From DAOUJH01 sp965116555 (GTDB taxonomy: Bacteria > Chloroflexota > Dehalococcoidia > Lucifugimonadales > QGNO01), in the NCBI GenBank assembly GCA_965116555.1, contig OZ220698.1, forward strand, positions 1,612,001 to 1,676,000: a stretch of 64,000 nt of DNA, in the 5' to 3' direction. Below the pieces are notes generated by a model. It ran no database searches. It was not told where the DNA came from and worked only from the letters and a program-made list of their open reading frames with translations. This document shows positions 42,976 through 51,228 of this stretch, one piece after another. A program made the position numbers and the translations under genes. Position 1 is the first letter of the stretch; the number at the start of each line of letters is the position of its first letter.

Positions 42976-44730
42976 CTAGGTATATGCCGCAACGGCCTCC
43001 TTCATAGACGCCAGGGCCTGCTCCACGGGCATGGAGCCCAGGTCTTCATTGGAGCGCAGGCGCATGGAGACGCTGTCCGATTGTGCCTCGCGGTCACCGA
43101 CAATCAGCATGTATGGCACCTTCTTCAACTGGGCCTCGCGAATCTTGGCGTTCATCCTCTCGTTGCGGTCATCTACATCCACGCGGAGGTCATGCTGAGC
43201 TAGGCGCTGCTCGACCTGCCTGGCGTACTCCACGTGCCTGTCGGCGATGGGTATGACCACGGCCTGGACGGGCGCCAGCCAGACGGGGAAGGCGCCTTCG
43301 TAGTGCTCTATGAGGACGCCCATGAACCTCTCCAGTGAACCGACCATGGCCCTGTGCACCACCACGGGGCGCCGCCTCACGCTGTCGTGGTCCACGTACT
43401 CCAGGTCGAACCGTTCAGGCAGGGAGAAGTCGAGCTGGATGGTGCCAAGCTGCCACTCCCGATCCAAGGCGTCGGGAACGAAGAAGTCTATCTTGGGGCC
43501 GTAAAAAGCGCCCTCTCCGGGGAACGATTCAAAGGGGAGGCCCGTCTCTTCCAGCACGTTGCGCAGCGCCGTCTCTGCCCTGTCCCAAATCTCATCGGAA
43601 CCCACTCGCCTCTCCGGCCTCAGGGAAAGCGCGATGCGTACGCGATCAAATTTGAACAGAGCATAGGTCTGCCGGTACATATTGATAAGCGTGAGCACCT
43701 CAGAGGCTATCTGGTCAGGTGTGCAGAAGACGTGGGCATCGTCCTGTGAGAAGGTGCGCACCCTGGTCAGGCCATGGATGACTCCCGAGCGCTCGTAGCG
43801 GTGGAGTCTGCCAAAGTCAGCGATGCGGAGCGGCAGGTCACGGTAGGAGTGAAGCCGTGAGGCGTAGATCATGGCGTGTCCAGGGCAATTCATAGGCTTC
43901 ACAGCGTACTCGCGCTCGTCCTGGTGGATGATATACATATTCTCATAGTAGTTTTGGTAGTGGCCGGAGCGCCGCCACAGATCGGTATCGAATATCTGCG
44001 GGGTAATCACTTCCTGGTAGCCGTGCTGCTTGTAAAGGTCCCTAACGTAGCTCATCAGGGCGTGATATATCACAGCGCCCTTGGGAAGGAAGAACGGGCT
44101 GGCCGGGGCTATGGGATCGATAATGAACAGGTCAAGCTCCGTGCCAAGGCGGCGGTGGTCGCGCCGCTGGGCTTCTTCCAGCTTGGTCAGGTAGGTATCC
44201 AGCTTGTCCCTGGACTCGAAAGCGGTGCCGTAGATGCGTTGCAGCATCGGTCGCTTCTCATCGCCTCGCCAGTATGCGCCGGCCACGGAAAGCAGCTTGA
44301 AGGCCTCGATTTCAGCCGTGGAATCCACGTGCGACCCACGGCAGAGGTCTTCAAAGTTGCCGTGCTTGTAGAAAGTAATCGCCTCTCCGGGTGGAAGGTC
44401 GTCAATGATCTCCAACTTGAAGGGCTGGTCATTTACCAGATCCTTGGCCTTTTCACGGGAAAGCTCGCGGCCCGTGAAAAGCAGACCGGCGCGTATGCTC
44501 TGCTCCATGCGGTTCTCTATGGCTTCCAGGTCCTCAGGGGTAAAGGGCCGTGAGACAAGGAAGTCATAGTAGAAGCCGTCGTCAGTGGGCGGGCCTATGG
44601 CCAGCTTGGCCTCGGGGAAAAGCTCCATGACGGCCTCGGCCATAACGTGGGCGGCGGAGTGCCGCAAACGGTAGCGGTAATCGGCGATTTCAGGGGATAC
44701 GTCTTCAGAACCTACGTTGATTTGTTCCAT
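42976..44730 (-). CDS. thrS: Threonine-tRNA ligase lacking the TGS domain
   Basis: 584 residues. It starts directly at the N2 editing domain (RHSAAHVMAEAVMELFP near 23-39, with the HxxxH zinc-type pair; SAHV element; CRGSHVDST near 130), then the class II core (motif 2 RIADFGRLHRYE, motif 3 near 490 with GSLERFMGVLIEHYEGAFP) and the anticodon-binding domain (WLAPVQAVVIPI to the end). Most ThrRS have about 640 residues because of an extra TGS domain, absent here as in several Dehalococcoidia-like enzymes. Gap to glyoxalase 15 bases, convergent. Confidence 0.95.
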   Translation of the reverse strand: MEQINVGSEDVSPEIADYRYRLRHSAAHVMAEAVMELFPEAKLAIGPPTDDGFYYDFLVSRPFTPEDLEAIENRMEQSIRAGLLFTGRELSREKAKDLVNDQPFKLEIIDDLPPGEAITFYKHGNFEDLCRGSHVDSTAEIEAFKLLSVAGAYWRGDEKRPMLQRIYGTAFESRDKLDTYLTKLEEAQRRDHRRLGTELDLFIIDPIAPASPFFLPKGAVIYHALMSYVRDLYKQHGYQEVITPQIFDTDLWRRSGHYQNYYENMYIIHQDEREYAVKPMNCPGHAMIYASRLHSYRDLPLRIADFGRLHRYERSGVIHGLTRVRTFSQDDAHVFCTPDQIASEVLTLINMYRQTYALFKFDRVRIALSLRPERRVGSDEIWDRAETALRNVLEETGLPFESFPGEGAFYGPKIDFFVPDALDREWQLGTIQLDFSLPERFDLEYVDHDSVRRRPVVVHRAMVGSLERFMGVLIEHYEGAFPVWLAPVQAVVIPIADRHVEYARQVEQRLAQHDLRVDVDDRNERMNAKIREAQLKKVPYMLIVGDREAQSDSVSMRLRSNEDLGSMPVEQALASMKEAVAAYT

Positions 44731-44787
44731 AAGTCACCTCCGGTGTAGCTAACAGTCAGTTGTCGCAGCTATACCCGTGCGGTGACA

Positions 44788-44808
44788 CCGGGGGTGGTTG
44801 GCCCCCGG
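44788..44808 (-). promoter_or_regulatory. thrS: GC-rich hairpin in thrS leader
   Basis: Perfect 7-bp stem CCGGGGG/CCCCCGG with a 7-base loop (CCAACCA on the coding strand), 57 bases before the thrS start. It has no U-tract, so it is not a terminator; no T-box sequence follows. It might be a translational or processing element. Function unknown. Confidence 0.35.
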
Positions 44809-44898
44809 AAGTTACTCCTGTATGAGAATACGTTCTGAAGCATCTTATACAACTATATTAAGGACTCACTGACCTGTTAGCAAGACCTTGCCCAGGGT

Positions 44899-45162
44899 TC
44901 AGCCTCTTTCAAGCTGCTCTATGATCATCTCCACGGATGCGCCAACTCGCGCTTCCGTGAAATCGTCGTACTCCCAATCCGGCACGTGGATTTTGTGGCA
45001 GTCGAAGCAGGCGCGGGGGATATCTTCCAAGTGCATCTCGCCATCGCCCTCAGTGCATCGCCCGCTCCACTGGCCGGTGGGCACCATACGGAAAGGCTGT
45101 TCTGCACCAAGCTCGCGGACAAGCTCCGATTCAAACAGGGCTTTGATTTCATGGAACTCCAT
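44899..45162 (-). CDS. Uncharacterised small protein with CxxC motif
   Basis: 87 residues from the ATG at 45162; the much longer frame running to 45969 is the shadow of the gene on the other strand. Sequence: amphipathic N-terminus (HEIKALFESELVREL), a WSGRC segment near 33, CFDCHKIH near 50-57 and an acidic C-terminus. The Cys/His pattern could hold zinc. Not assigned to a family. Confidence 0.5.
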   Translation of the reverse strand: MEFHEIKALFESELVRELGAEQPFRMVPTGQWSGRCTEGDGEMHLEDIPRACFDCHKIHVPDWEYDDFTEARVGASVEMIIEQLERG

Positions 45163-45306
45163 TCGGCTATTGTAGCGCAGGGTGATGGGTAACACCTCTA
45201 ACCCCTTCCAACCCTGCTCTTTGAATCTGGATACGCCTGTATATCTGTGAGCCTTTTCAAGGCTGGCATAGGCACGCTGATAGTATAGTAATATAAGAGC
45301 ACTCAG

Positions 45307-46005
45307 ATGGATGAAGAGCAGCGCAGGATAGCAAGAGCCGTGAACCTGACACGGGTGATACGATCGCCTAAGCAGCGGCTTGCCACCTTTGGTGTAACCG
45401 ACCTCAGGTACTACGTGGTGACGGAGCCGGCCTACCGCGAGATTGACGGCGGCGAAGATGAAGCGGTGGTCAGGGACGGACGGGTCACGGCACAGAAGCC
45501 GGATATTGTGACGCCGGGCTACATGTTGAACCTGGAAGGGTTCAGCGAAGAGGTGCGGGAGTACATGCATCGCCAGGCAGAGCAGTTCGGCGCCAACAGC
45601 CCGGGCATACTTTATAAGTATCGCAACGAGCCTGGAGGAACGGAGATTGTCAACGGCCAGGTACGGGCGGTAGCCGAGCGGATAGGCAGAGACCTCGACG
45701 AGAGAGGCGTGGAAACGGCGGTGGTGCTCAGCGGCCTGGATGAGCTGTGGGACGTGTCGCTGTTCAAGTTCATCTACGACTACACGGCGCAGTCGTCGGA
45801 GTCCAACGCCAGGGAGATGGAAGCGATGGGACTGCTGGACCCGGTACCGCCGATGGACGTGCCCAGGGGCGCCATACAGAGGATAGAGGAGCTCTTCCAG
45901 CAGGTGAAGCAGGGGCAGGACCCCGGTCTGCTGCACAAGGAACTGGTGAGATGGGGGCTGTTTGAGCACTACGAGGCACGGTTCCTGGGGTTGTTCAGAA
46001 AGTAG
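45307..46005 (+). CDS. Uncharacterised conserved-looking protein
   Basis: 232 residues, codon use like neighbours. No signal peptide or membrane segments; acidic with helices in the middle (GFSEEVREYMHRQAEQF, QRIEELFQQVKQG). An N-terminal segment (NLTRVIRSPKQRLATFGVTDLRYYVV) resembles a beta-rich start seen in other lineage-specific proteins, but I cannot name a family. Stands alone, divergent from the small CxxC protein. Confidence 0.55.
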   Translation: MDEEQRRIARAVNLTRVIRSPKQRLATFGVTDLRYYVVTEPAYREIDGGEDEAVVRDGRVTAQKPDIVTPGYMLNLEGFSEEVREYMHRQAEQFGANSPGILYKYRNEPGGTEIVNGQVRAVAERIGRDLDERGVETAVVLSGLDELWDVSLFKFIYDYTAQSSESNAREMEAMGLLDPVPPMDVPRGAIQRIEELFQQVKQGQDPGLLHKELVRWGLFEHYEARFLGLFRK

Positions 46006-46184
46006 GCTTCCCTATTACGGCTGAGATGGCCGTTGTCATGCCGTATCAAGACGGTGAGAAACACTCGCGTCAACGCCGCGTCTCATCCGTGCGTATTCCG
46101 AGCAGATTTCCGCGCCCAGGATCAGTGGTGGCATAGACCCTGACCGTGAAAACTGCCATTTATGATACCTTATGTCAAATTTTC

Positions 46185-46213
46185 TTGTGCCACCTAATAC
46201 GCCGTTATACAAT
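46185..46213 (+). promoter_or_regulatory. Promoter candidate upstream of the metal-binding peptide
   Basis: TTGTGC (46185-46190), 17-base spacer, TACAAT (46208-46213, 5/6 to consensus). It precedes the tandem palindromes and the His-rich peptide. Confidence 0.35.
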
Positions 46214-46235
46214 TGCAAACCGTAACTATTAGGAT

Positions 46236-46273
46236 GTTGCCGAGCAACGATTTTGTTGCCGAGCAACGATTTT
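46236..46273 (+). repeat. Two tandem 19-bp units, each with a palindrome GTTGC-CGA-GCAAC
   Basis: The 19-base unit GTTGCCGAGCAACGATTTT is repeated exactly and back to back, ending just before TGGAGG and the ATG at 46286. Each unit has a 5-bp stem with a 3-base loop. Position between promoter and ribosome site fits an operator or an RNA element for the metal locus. The rest of the 280-base gap 46006-46235 has no gene. Confidence 0.7.
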
Positions 46274-46285
46274 TGGAGGTTTGCC

Positions 46286-46501
46286 ATGACTACGCAAGAG
46301 GCCCACGCCCACGCAGCCCACGAATGTGATGAGCACGAGCACCACGGCGAGCCGGGACACGTCCACGACTCCCACGAGTGCGACGAGCATGAGCATCATT
46401 CCCACGACTCCCACGAGTGTGACGAGCACGAGCACCACGGCGAGCCGGGCCACGTCCACGACTCCCACGAGTGCGACGGCCACGAGCACCACGGTCACTA
46501 A
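46286..46501 (+). CDS. His/Cys-rich metal-binding peptide
   Basis: 71 residues from the ATG with GGAGG six bases upstream. Almost only His, Glu, Asp, Cys, Ser and Gly, made of three imperfect units HECDEHEHH separated by GEPGHVHDS or SHDS. No signal peptide is visible. Such peptides bind Zn, Ni or Cu and buffer or deliver the metal. It sits directly upstream of a His-rich cation diffusion facilitator and shares its repeat style, supporting a joint role in zinc or nickel handling. Confidence 0.7.
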   Translation: MTTQEAHAHAAHECDEHEHHGEPGHVHDSHECDEHEHHSHDSHECDEHEHHGEPGHVHDSHECDGHEHHGH

Positions 46502-46706
46502 GACCCATCCGAAAGCGCGATTTCTATCTGCCTGTTGACTTCCTGGTAAGCTGGAAGCAGGCTCTACGCGCTTTTGTCCATATCCGTATTTGCTTGGGCT
46601 ACTACAGAGTAGCCCGGAGGTGCTGTTGGCTTTGAGGAGTCTCATCAGAAGGGGTTCCGAAATGTTTCGGCGAGCATGTGCGTCCCTGTTCATGCCGCCG
46701 AAACCT

Positions 46707-48074
46707 ATGCTCGCTGCCCAAGGAGCCGGCGTATACTTTTTGACTTCGTCTGGTGGTGGGTCTGACTCCCATGACCATGCCAACCATGAGGGTCATGACC
46801 ACGGGCACGAAGGTCATGACCACGACGACCACGAAGGCCATGACCATGACGATCACGAAGGTCATGACCACGACGACCACGAAGGCCATGACCACGACGA
46901 CCACGAAGGCCATGACCACGACGACCACAAAGGCCATGACCACGACGACCACGAAGGCCATGACCACGACGACCACGAAGGTCATGACCACGACGACCAC
47001 GAAGGCCATGACCACGACGACCACGAAGGCCATGACCACGACGACCACAAAGGCCATGACCACGACGACCACGAAGGCCATGACCACGACGACCACGAAG
47101 GCCATGACCACGACGACCACGAAGGCCATGACCACGGTCACCACGACCACGCCCACGACTTCAGGAGCGCCAGTCGCAAGAACCTCATAATAGCTCTGAC
47201 GCTGATCTCCAGCTACATGCTGGCCGAGGTTGTGGGAGGCATCCTCTCTGGCAGCTTGGCTCTGATAGCGGATGCGGGCCACATGCTCACCGACGCCCTG
47301 GCAATTGGAATGGCGCTAGCCGCCATGTGGGTTGCGGATAAGACGGCGTCGGCGGAGCGAACTTTCGGCTACGAGCGCACAGAAGTGTTGGCCGCTATGT
47401 TCAATACCATTGCGCTTTGACTCATTGCGGGATGGATATTCTTTGAGGCGTATCACCGGGCTTTCACGGAAGAAGTGTACGTTGAAGGCCTGCCGGTGCT
47501 CATCGTTGGCAGCGGCGGTCTCCTTATCAACATAGCAGCCGCCTGGGTGCTTCACCGTTCCTCTGGGCACAGCATGAACGTAGAGGGCGCCTTCCAGCAC
47601 GTCCTGGCCGACCTCATGGGTTCCGTAGGAGTCATTATCTCCGCTGTACTGATCATGGCGTTTGGTTGGGCACTTGCAGACCCAATCCTGAGCGTTCTGA
47701 TTGCGCTGCTCATCCTGTGGAGCAGCCGGCACCTGATGGCCACCGTGACCAACGTGCTGCTGGAAGGGACCCCCAAGCACATAGACGCCTACAAGCTCTG
47801 CAACGACATTGAAGCCGTAGAAGGCGTCACTCTTATCCACGACGTCCACGTCTGGACCATTACGTCGGGCAGCGAGGCGTTTACCGCGCACGTACTAGTC
47901 GATCCTTCATACCGGGGGAGCAGAGATGAAATCCGCTCCAAGATCCAGGACATCGCCTACAACAACTACGGCATCAACCACGTCTCTGTCCAACTGGAAA
48001 ACACGGCGTCCACCTGCCGCGAAGACCACCACGTAGACCATCTGCTGCACACAAGCCGTCCAAGCGCAAGTTAG
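46707..48074 (+). pseudogene. Cation diffusion facilitator (CzcD/ZnT type), in-frame UGA
   Basis: A CDF proton/metal antiporter split by one TGA at 47418-47420 with both halves in the same frame. The first half carries the N-terminal His/Asp region, the first membrane segments and the HADAGH-type site (LIADAGHMLTDAL). The second half resumes with LIAGWIFFEAYHR, has AFQHVLADLMGS (second metal site) and the cytoplasmic alpha-beta domain (VHVWTITSGSEAFTAHV). Nothing else is damaged. UGA is used as a normal terminator by other genes here, so this is a nonsense mutation or error rather than a reassigned codon. Start uncertain: ATG at 46707 or TTG at 46740. Confidence 0.85.
46809..47120 (+). repeat. 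13 tandem 24-bp repeats coding GHDHDDH[E/K] units
   Basis: Period exactly 24 bases, 312 bases in all. Coding units are eight residues, with Lys instead of Glu at the end of units 5 and 10 and a few silent C/T changes. The regular spacing of the variant copies suggests that a five-unit block was itself duplicated. No spacers, so it is not a CRISPR array. Confidence 0.9.
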
Positions 48075-48296
48075 GAGACGGTCGGCTACGCCGCTCCTGC
48101 CGTGATATGGCAATGAGGAAGAAGTACACCCCACAGTCATGGATTCAACGGCTGCGCTCAAGGCTGTGCTGAGCAACCCGGACCTGGAGGCGCTACCTAC
48201 AACCCTTGATGCCAGAGTGGATCTAGGTGTTCTGTTTCGACTAAAACCCCATCATGGTCAAAGAGAATGTATTTCTTCACTTTGCCTTCATGACGT

Positions 48297-49286
48297 TCAT
48301 GTGATTCCCTCGAGGTTGCTTTCCAAACGTGTCTCGATCGGTTGGTCCGCCTCCGGAAACTCGAAAGAGCGACCGGTGATCTTCTCGTAAAGGTAGATGT
48401 AGCGTCTTGAGAGCTCGGTTACAAGGTCATCCGGCGCCGGTGGCAGGACCTCATCCTCGTATGGGTTGCAGTTGTCCGTGAACCAGAGCCGTAGGAACTC
48501 CTTGTCGACGTTGTCGGGTTCCTGTCCCTCCCGCATGCGCTGTTGATAGGTGTCGGCAATCCAGTAGCGGCTAGAGTCAGGGGTGTGGATCTCGTCGATG
48601 AGAAGGATCTCACCGTTCTCGTCGCGGCCCATCTCGTATTTGGTATCGACGAGAACCAGGCCATGCTCGGCTGCCTTGGCTTGACCGAAAGCAAAAAGTT
48701 CCTGCGCAATGCGGCTGCATTGTTCCCAATCATCGGCCGTCATCCAGTTCTCGGACACGATTTCGTCAGGGCTGATCGGACGGTCGTGATCCTCCTCCTT
48801 GGTGGTCGGTGTGAGGTAATTCGTCGGGAGCTTCTGGTTCTTGATTAGGCCCTCGGGCAAATCGATGCCACAGTATTGACGCTGACCACTCTGGTAGACC
48901 GTCCAGAGGGAGGTATTCGTGGTTCCGGTGATGTATCCACGCATCACGAACTCAATGGGGAAGACGGTACATTTCTTGGCAATTGTGACGTTTGGATCGG
49001 GAACGGATAGGACCTGATTTGGCACAATATGGCGAGTCTGTTCAAACCACCACGCGCTGGTCATGTTGAGCACCTGCCCTTTGAAGGGGATAGCCGCCAG
49101 CACCCGGTCAAAGGCGCTCTGCCGGTCGGTGGTGATGAGTACCATACGATCCCCAAGATCGTATCGATCCCGTACTTTGCCTATGTACTTCTCTCCTTGA
49201 GAAATATTCGTCTCAATGAGGCAGTTTCCGAGCTCTTGTCGTATTCGATCCGTGTAGCCATCCGGGGTGTAAATAACGTTTTCCAT
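48297..49286 (-). CDS. purC: SAICAR synthetase (phosphoribosylaminoimidazole-succinocarboxamide synthase)
   Basis: 329 residues, the long form of PurC as in yeast and some proteobacteria (bacterial short form about 240). ATP + CAIR + Asp give SAICAR. Motifs: GKVRDRYDLGDRMVLITTDR near 37-56, IPFKGQVLNMTSAWWF, IEFVMRGYITGTTNTSLW, LVDTKYEMGRD near 217 and DEIHTPDSSRYW near 236. Base composition is more AT-rich than neighbours, which suggests acquisition. It stands alone, without other pur genes. Confidence 0.93.
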   Translation of the reverse strand: MENVIYTPDGYTDRIRQELGNCLIETNISQGEKYIGKVRDRYDLGDRMVLITTDRQSAFDRVLAAIPFKGQVLNMTSAWWFEQTRHIVPNQVLSVPDPNVTIAKKCTVFPIEFVMRGYITGTTNTSLWTVYQSGQRQYCGIDLPEGLIKNQKLPTNYLTPTTKEEDHDRPISPDEIVSENWMTADDWEQCSRIAQELFAFGQAKAAEHGLVLVDTKYEMGRDENGEILLIDEIHTPDSSRYWIADTYQQRMREGQEPDNVDKEFLRLWFTDNCNPYEDEVLPPAPDDLVTELSRRYIYLYEKITGRSFEFPEADQPIETRLESNLEGIT

Positions 49287-49460
49287 TTATCGTCTCCGCA
49301 AAGTTAAGAGCTTATATGAGGTGGCCCTATTATACCCCGCACCATATCCGGTATCTATCATGTCGCAGTGGTTTCTTCGACGACTTGCTATCAGCACCGC
49401 GAACGACGTCACAAGGGGCGCTGAGCGGTTCATGTAGGGCGCTACGGGTTTGAGGTCAGA

Positions 49461-49504
49461 GGCTTTGGATTCTTCACTTGGCTGCGCTGCGTTCAGAATG
49501 ACAG
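49461..49504 (-). repeat. Dispersed GTCATTCTGAACGCAGCGCA-type repeat
   Basis: Inverted copy of the unit seen at 17832 and 33938: on the minus strand it begins with CTGTCATTCTGAACGCAGCG and ends GAATCCAAAGCC. The remaining 49287-49616 has no gene. Confidence 0.65.
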
Positions 49505-49616
49505 TGGGCGCGCTCCTCAGCATGAGGCCACCTTGCATCACCTACCCTTTCCTTGACACCTTCAGATGCGGTTGCTAGCATTGTTAGGCGTGATTTACGC
49601 AGAAATCAGGAGGTAC

Positions 49617-49653
49617 AAGCGGTCGCTCTTGTGGAGCGGCTTGCTTTTCTTTA
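49617..49653 (+). terminator. Terminator-like hairpin in the leader of the threonine synthase gene
   Basis: AAGC-GGT-CGCTC-TTGTG-GAGCG-GCTT (49617-49642) forms a nine-pair stem with a 3-base bulge, followed by GCTTTTCTTT. It stands 18 bases before the TTG start, so it could stop transcription entering the gene. A smaller stem GCGTGATTTACGC (49588-49600) precedes it and might belong to an antiterminator. No known riboswitch pattern recognised. Confidence 0.45.
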
Positions 49654-49671
49654 GGAACGGGAGAACCTGAA

Positions 49672-50904
49672 TTGGCTTATGTATCCGCTCTGCGCTGCCG
49701 CTCCTGCAGCCGGGAGTACCCCGTAGAGCCATTGAACGTCTGCGATTTTTGCTTCGGCCCGCTTGAGGTCGTCTACGACTACGATGCCATAGCCAGGGTG
49801 GTGAGCAGGGAGCGCATAGCCTCCGGGCCTTTCTCCATACTCCGCTACCACGACCTTCTCCCCATCGACGCGGAGGACGCGGTCGAGATAGAAGCCGGGT
49901 TCACTCCCCTGCTCAAATGCAACAATCTGGGCAGAGTGCTTGGCCTGGAAAACCTCTACATAAAGAACGACTCGGTGAACCCCACGTTCTCGTTCAAGGA
50001 CAGGGTGGTCACCATAGCGGCGACCAAGGCCCGCGAGTTCGGGTTCGATACCCTGGCCTGCGCCTCCACAGGCAACCTTGCTTGCAGCGTCGCCGCGCAT
50101 GCGGCGCGGGCAGGCATGAAGGCGTTTGTCTTCATTCCCGCCAACCTGGAGCGGGGCAAGGTGGTGGGCGCAGCCATCTACAACCCAACCCTAATTGCCG
50201 TGGACGGCTCCTACGACGAGGTCAACCGCCTCTGCTCCGAAGTGGGCGACAACTATCCCTGGGCGTTCGTCAACATCAACATCCGCCCCTTCTACGCCGA
50301 GGGCAGCAAGACCCTGGCTTACGAAGTCGCCGAGCAGCTCAACTGGCGCGCTCCCGACCACACGGTGGTGCCCGCCGCCTCCGGTTCCATGTTCACCAAG
50401 ATATGGAAGGGGCTCAAGGAGCTGTCGGACCTTGGCCTGATAGGGAAGGTGAATACACGGATGCACGTGGCCCAGCCCGAGGGATGCTCTCCAATCATAG
50501 AGGCTTACGAAAACAATACCCGGCAGGTCAAACCGGTGCGGGCCAACACCATCGCCAAGTCGCTGGCCATAGGCAACCCCACGGACGGCGTATTCGCGCT
50601 GGATACAATCAAGGCTTCAGAAGGCTCGGCGGTGATGGCAATGGAGGACGAGATAGCCGACGGCATCAAGCTCCTTGCCGAAACGGAAGGCATCTTCACC
50701 GAGACCGCCGGCGGTGTAGTTATATCGGGGCTGAAGCGCCTGGTGGAACAAGGCAGGATCAAGCCCGACGAGGTTACAGTGGCCTACATCACGGGCAACG
50801 GGCTCAAGACCATTGAAGCGGTGGAGGACGTGGTCAGACCGGTCCTCACAAAACCCAACTTGGAAGCCTTCGAGGAGGCTCTTCATGCTAGCCCGGCATA
50901 TTAG
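49672..50904 (+). CDS. thrC: Threonine synthase-like PLP enzyme with N-terminal zinc ribbon
   Basis: 410 residues; TTG start with GGGAG eight bases upstream. N-terminal zinc ribbon (CRSCSREYPVEPLNVCDFC), then the beta-family PLP fold: Lys in NPTFSFKDRV near 105, substrate loop ACASTGNLACSVAAHAARAG near 125-144, phosphate-binding and C-terminal tail ITGNGLKTIEAV. Closest in layout to threonine synthases that make Thr from phosphohomoserine, but the family also contains cysteine/homocysteine-type enzymes. Followed 14 bases later by a NIL protein and then a MoaD-like carrier, a set known from sulfur amino-acid pathways. Confidence 0.85.
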   Translation: MAYVSALRCRSCSREYPVEPLNVCDFCFGPLEVVYDYDAIARVVSRERIASGPFSILRYHDLLPIDAEDAVEIEAGFTPLLKCNNLGRVLGLENLYIKNDSVNPTFSFKDRVVTIAATKAREFGFDTLACASTGNLACSVAAHAARAGMKAFVFIPANLERGKVVGAAIYNPTLIAVDGSYDEVNRLCSEVGDNYPWAFVNINIRPFYAEGSKTLAYEVAEQLNWRAPDHTVVPAASGSMFTKIWKGLKELSDLGLIGKVNTRMHVAQPEGCSPIIEAYENNTRQVKPVRANTIAKSLAIGNPTDGVFALDTIKASEGSAVMAMEDEIADGIKLLAETEGIFTETAGGVVISGLKRLVEQGRIKPDEVTVAYITGNGLKTIEAVEDVVRPVLTKPNLEAFEEALHASPAY

Positions 50905-50918
50905 CAGGAGGCTCTCTA

Positions 50919-51161
50919 ATGGCCAATAAGCGTGTCAAGTTCACATTCCCCCCGGTGCTGATCACCGAACCGGTCATTCACAACTTGGGACAGAACTTTG
51001 AAGTTGTGACCAACATCCGCCGAGCGGACGTGCGTGAGGAGATGGGTTGGGTGGTGTTGGAGATCACCGGCGATGAAGAGGAGATAGAACGGAGCCTGGG
51101 GTGGGTCACCGGACTGGGAGTGCGTGTTGACCCGGTGGCCGGAGATGTAATAGAAGGGTGA
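50919..51161 (+). CDS. NIL-domain protein
   Basis: 80 residues: one NIL domain (FPPVLITEPVIHNLGQNFEVV..., with NIRRADVREEMGWVVLEITG). NIL domains occur in methionine ABC ATPases (MetN) and in ferredoxin fusions linked to homocysteine synthesis. Here the domain stands alone, between a PLP enzyme and a sulfur carrier, which favours a role in sulfide or homocysteine metabolism (inference). Confidence 0.85.
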   Translation: MANKRVKFTFPPVLITEPVIHNLGQNFEVVTNIRRADVREEMGWVVLEITGDEEEIERSLGWVTGLGVRVDPVAGDVIEG

Positions 51162-51228
51162 ACTTCTTCTTCACCTGCCGTACAATAGTTGCAGCCCAAA
51201 GCTGCCATAACCTAGGAGGAACTAGCGG

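Noticed and set aside
45163..45969. N-terminal extension of the small CxxC protein to 356 residues
   Set aside because: The extension is antisense to the 45307-46005 gene and has no ribosome site; only the last 87 residues are kept.
46809..47120. CRISPR-like array
   Set aside because: Repeats of 24 bases are contiguous with no spacers and encode a regular peptide inside a transporter.
47418..47420. Selenocysteine or UGA-Trp recoding
   Set aside because: No Cys is expected at this site and other genes in the window end with functional UGA stops; kept as nonsense/readthrough question only.
48139..48390. Small gene upstream of purC on the plus strand (MDSTAALKAV...)
   Set aside because: The first ~35 residues look protein-like, but the frame runs into purC antisense and lacks a good ribosome site; at most a remnant.
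49587..49653. SAM or THF riboswitch before the thrC-like gene
   Set aside because: Too short, and none of the conserved core sequences is present; reported only as a terminator-like hairpin.
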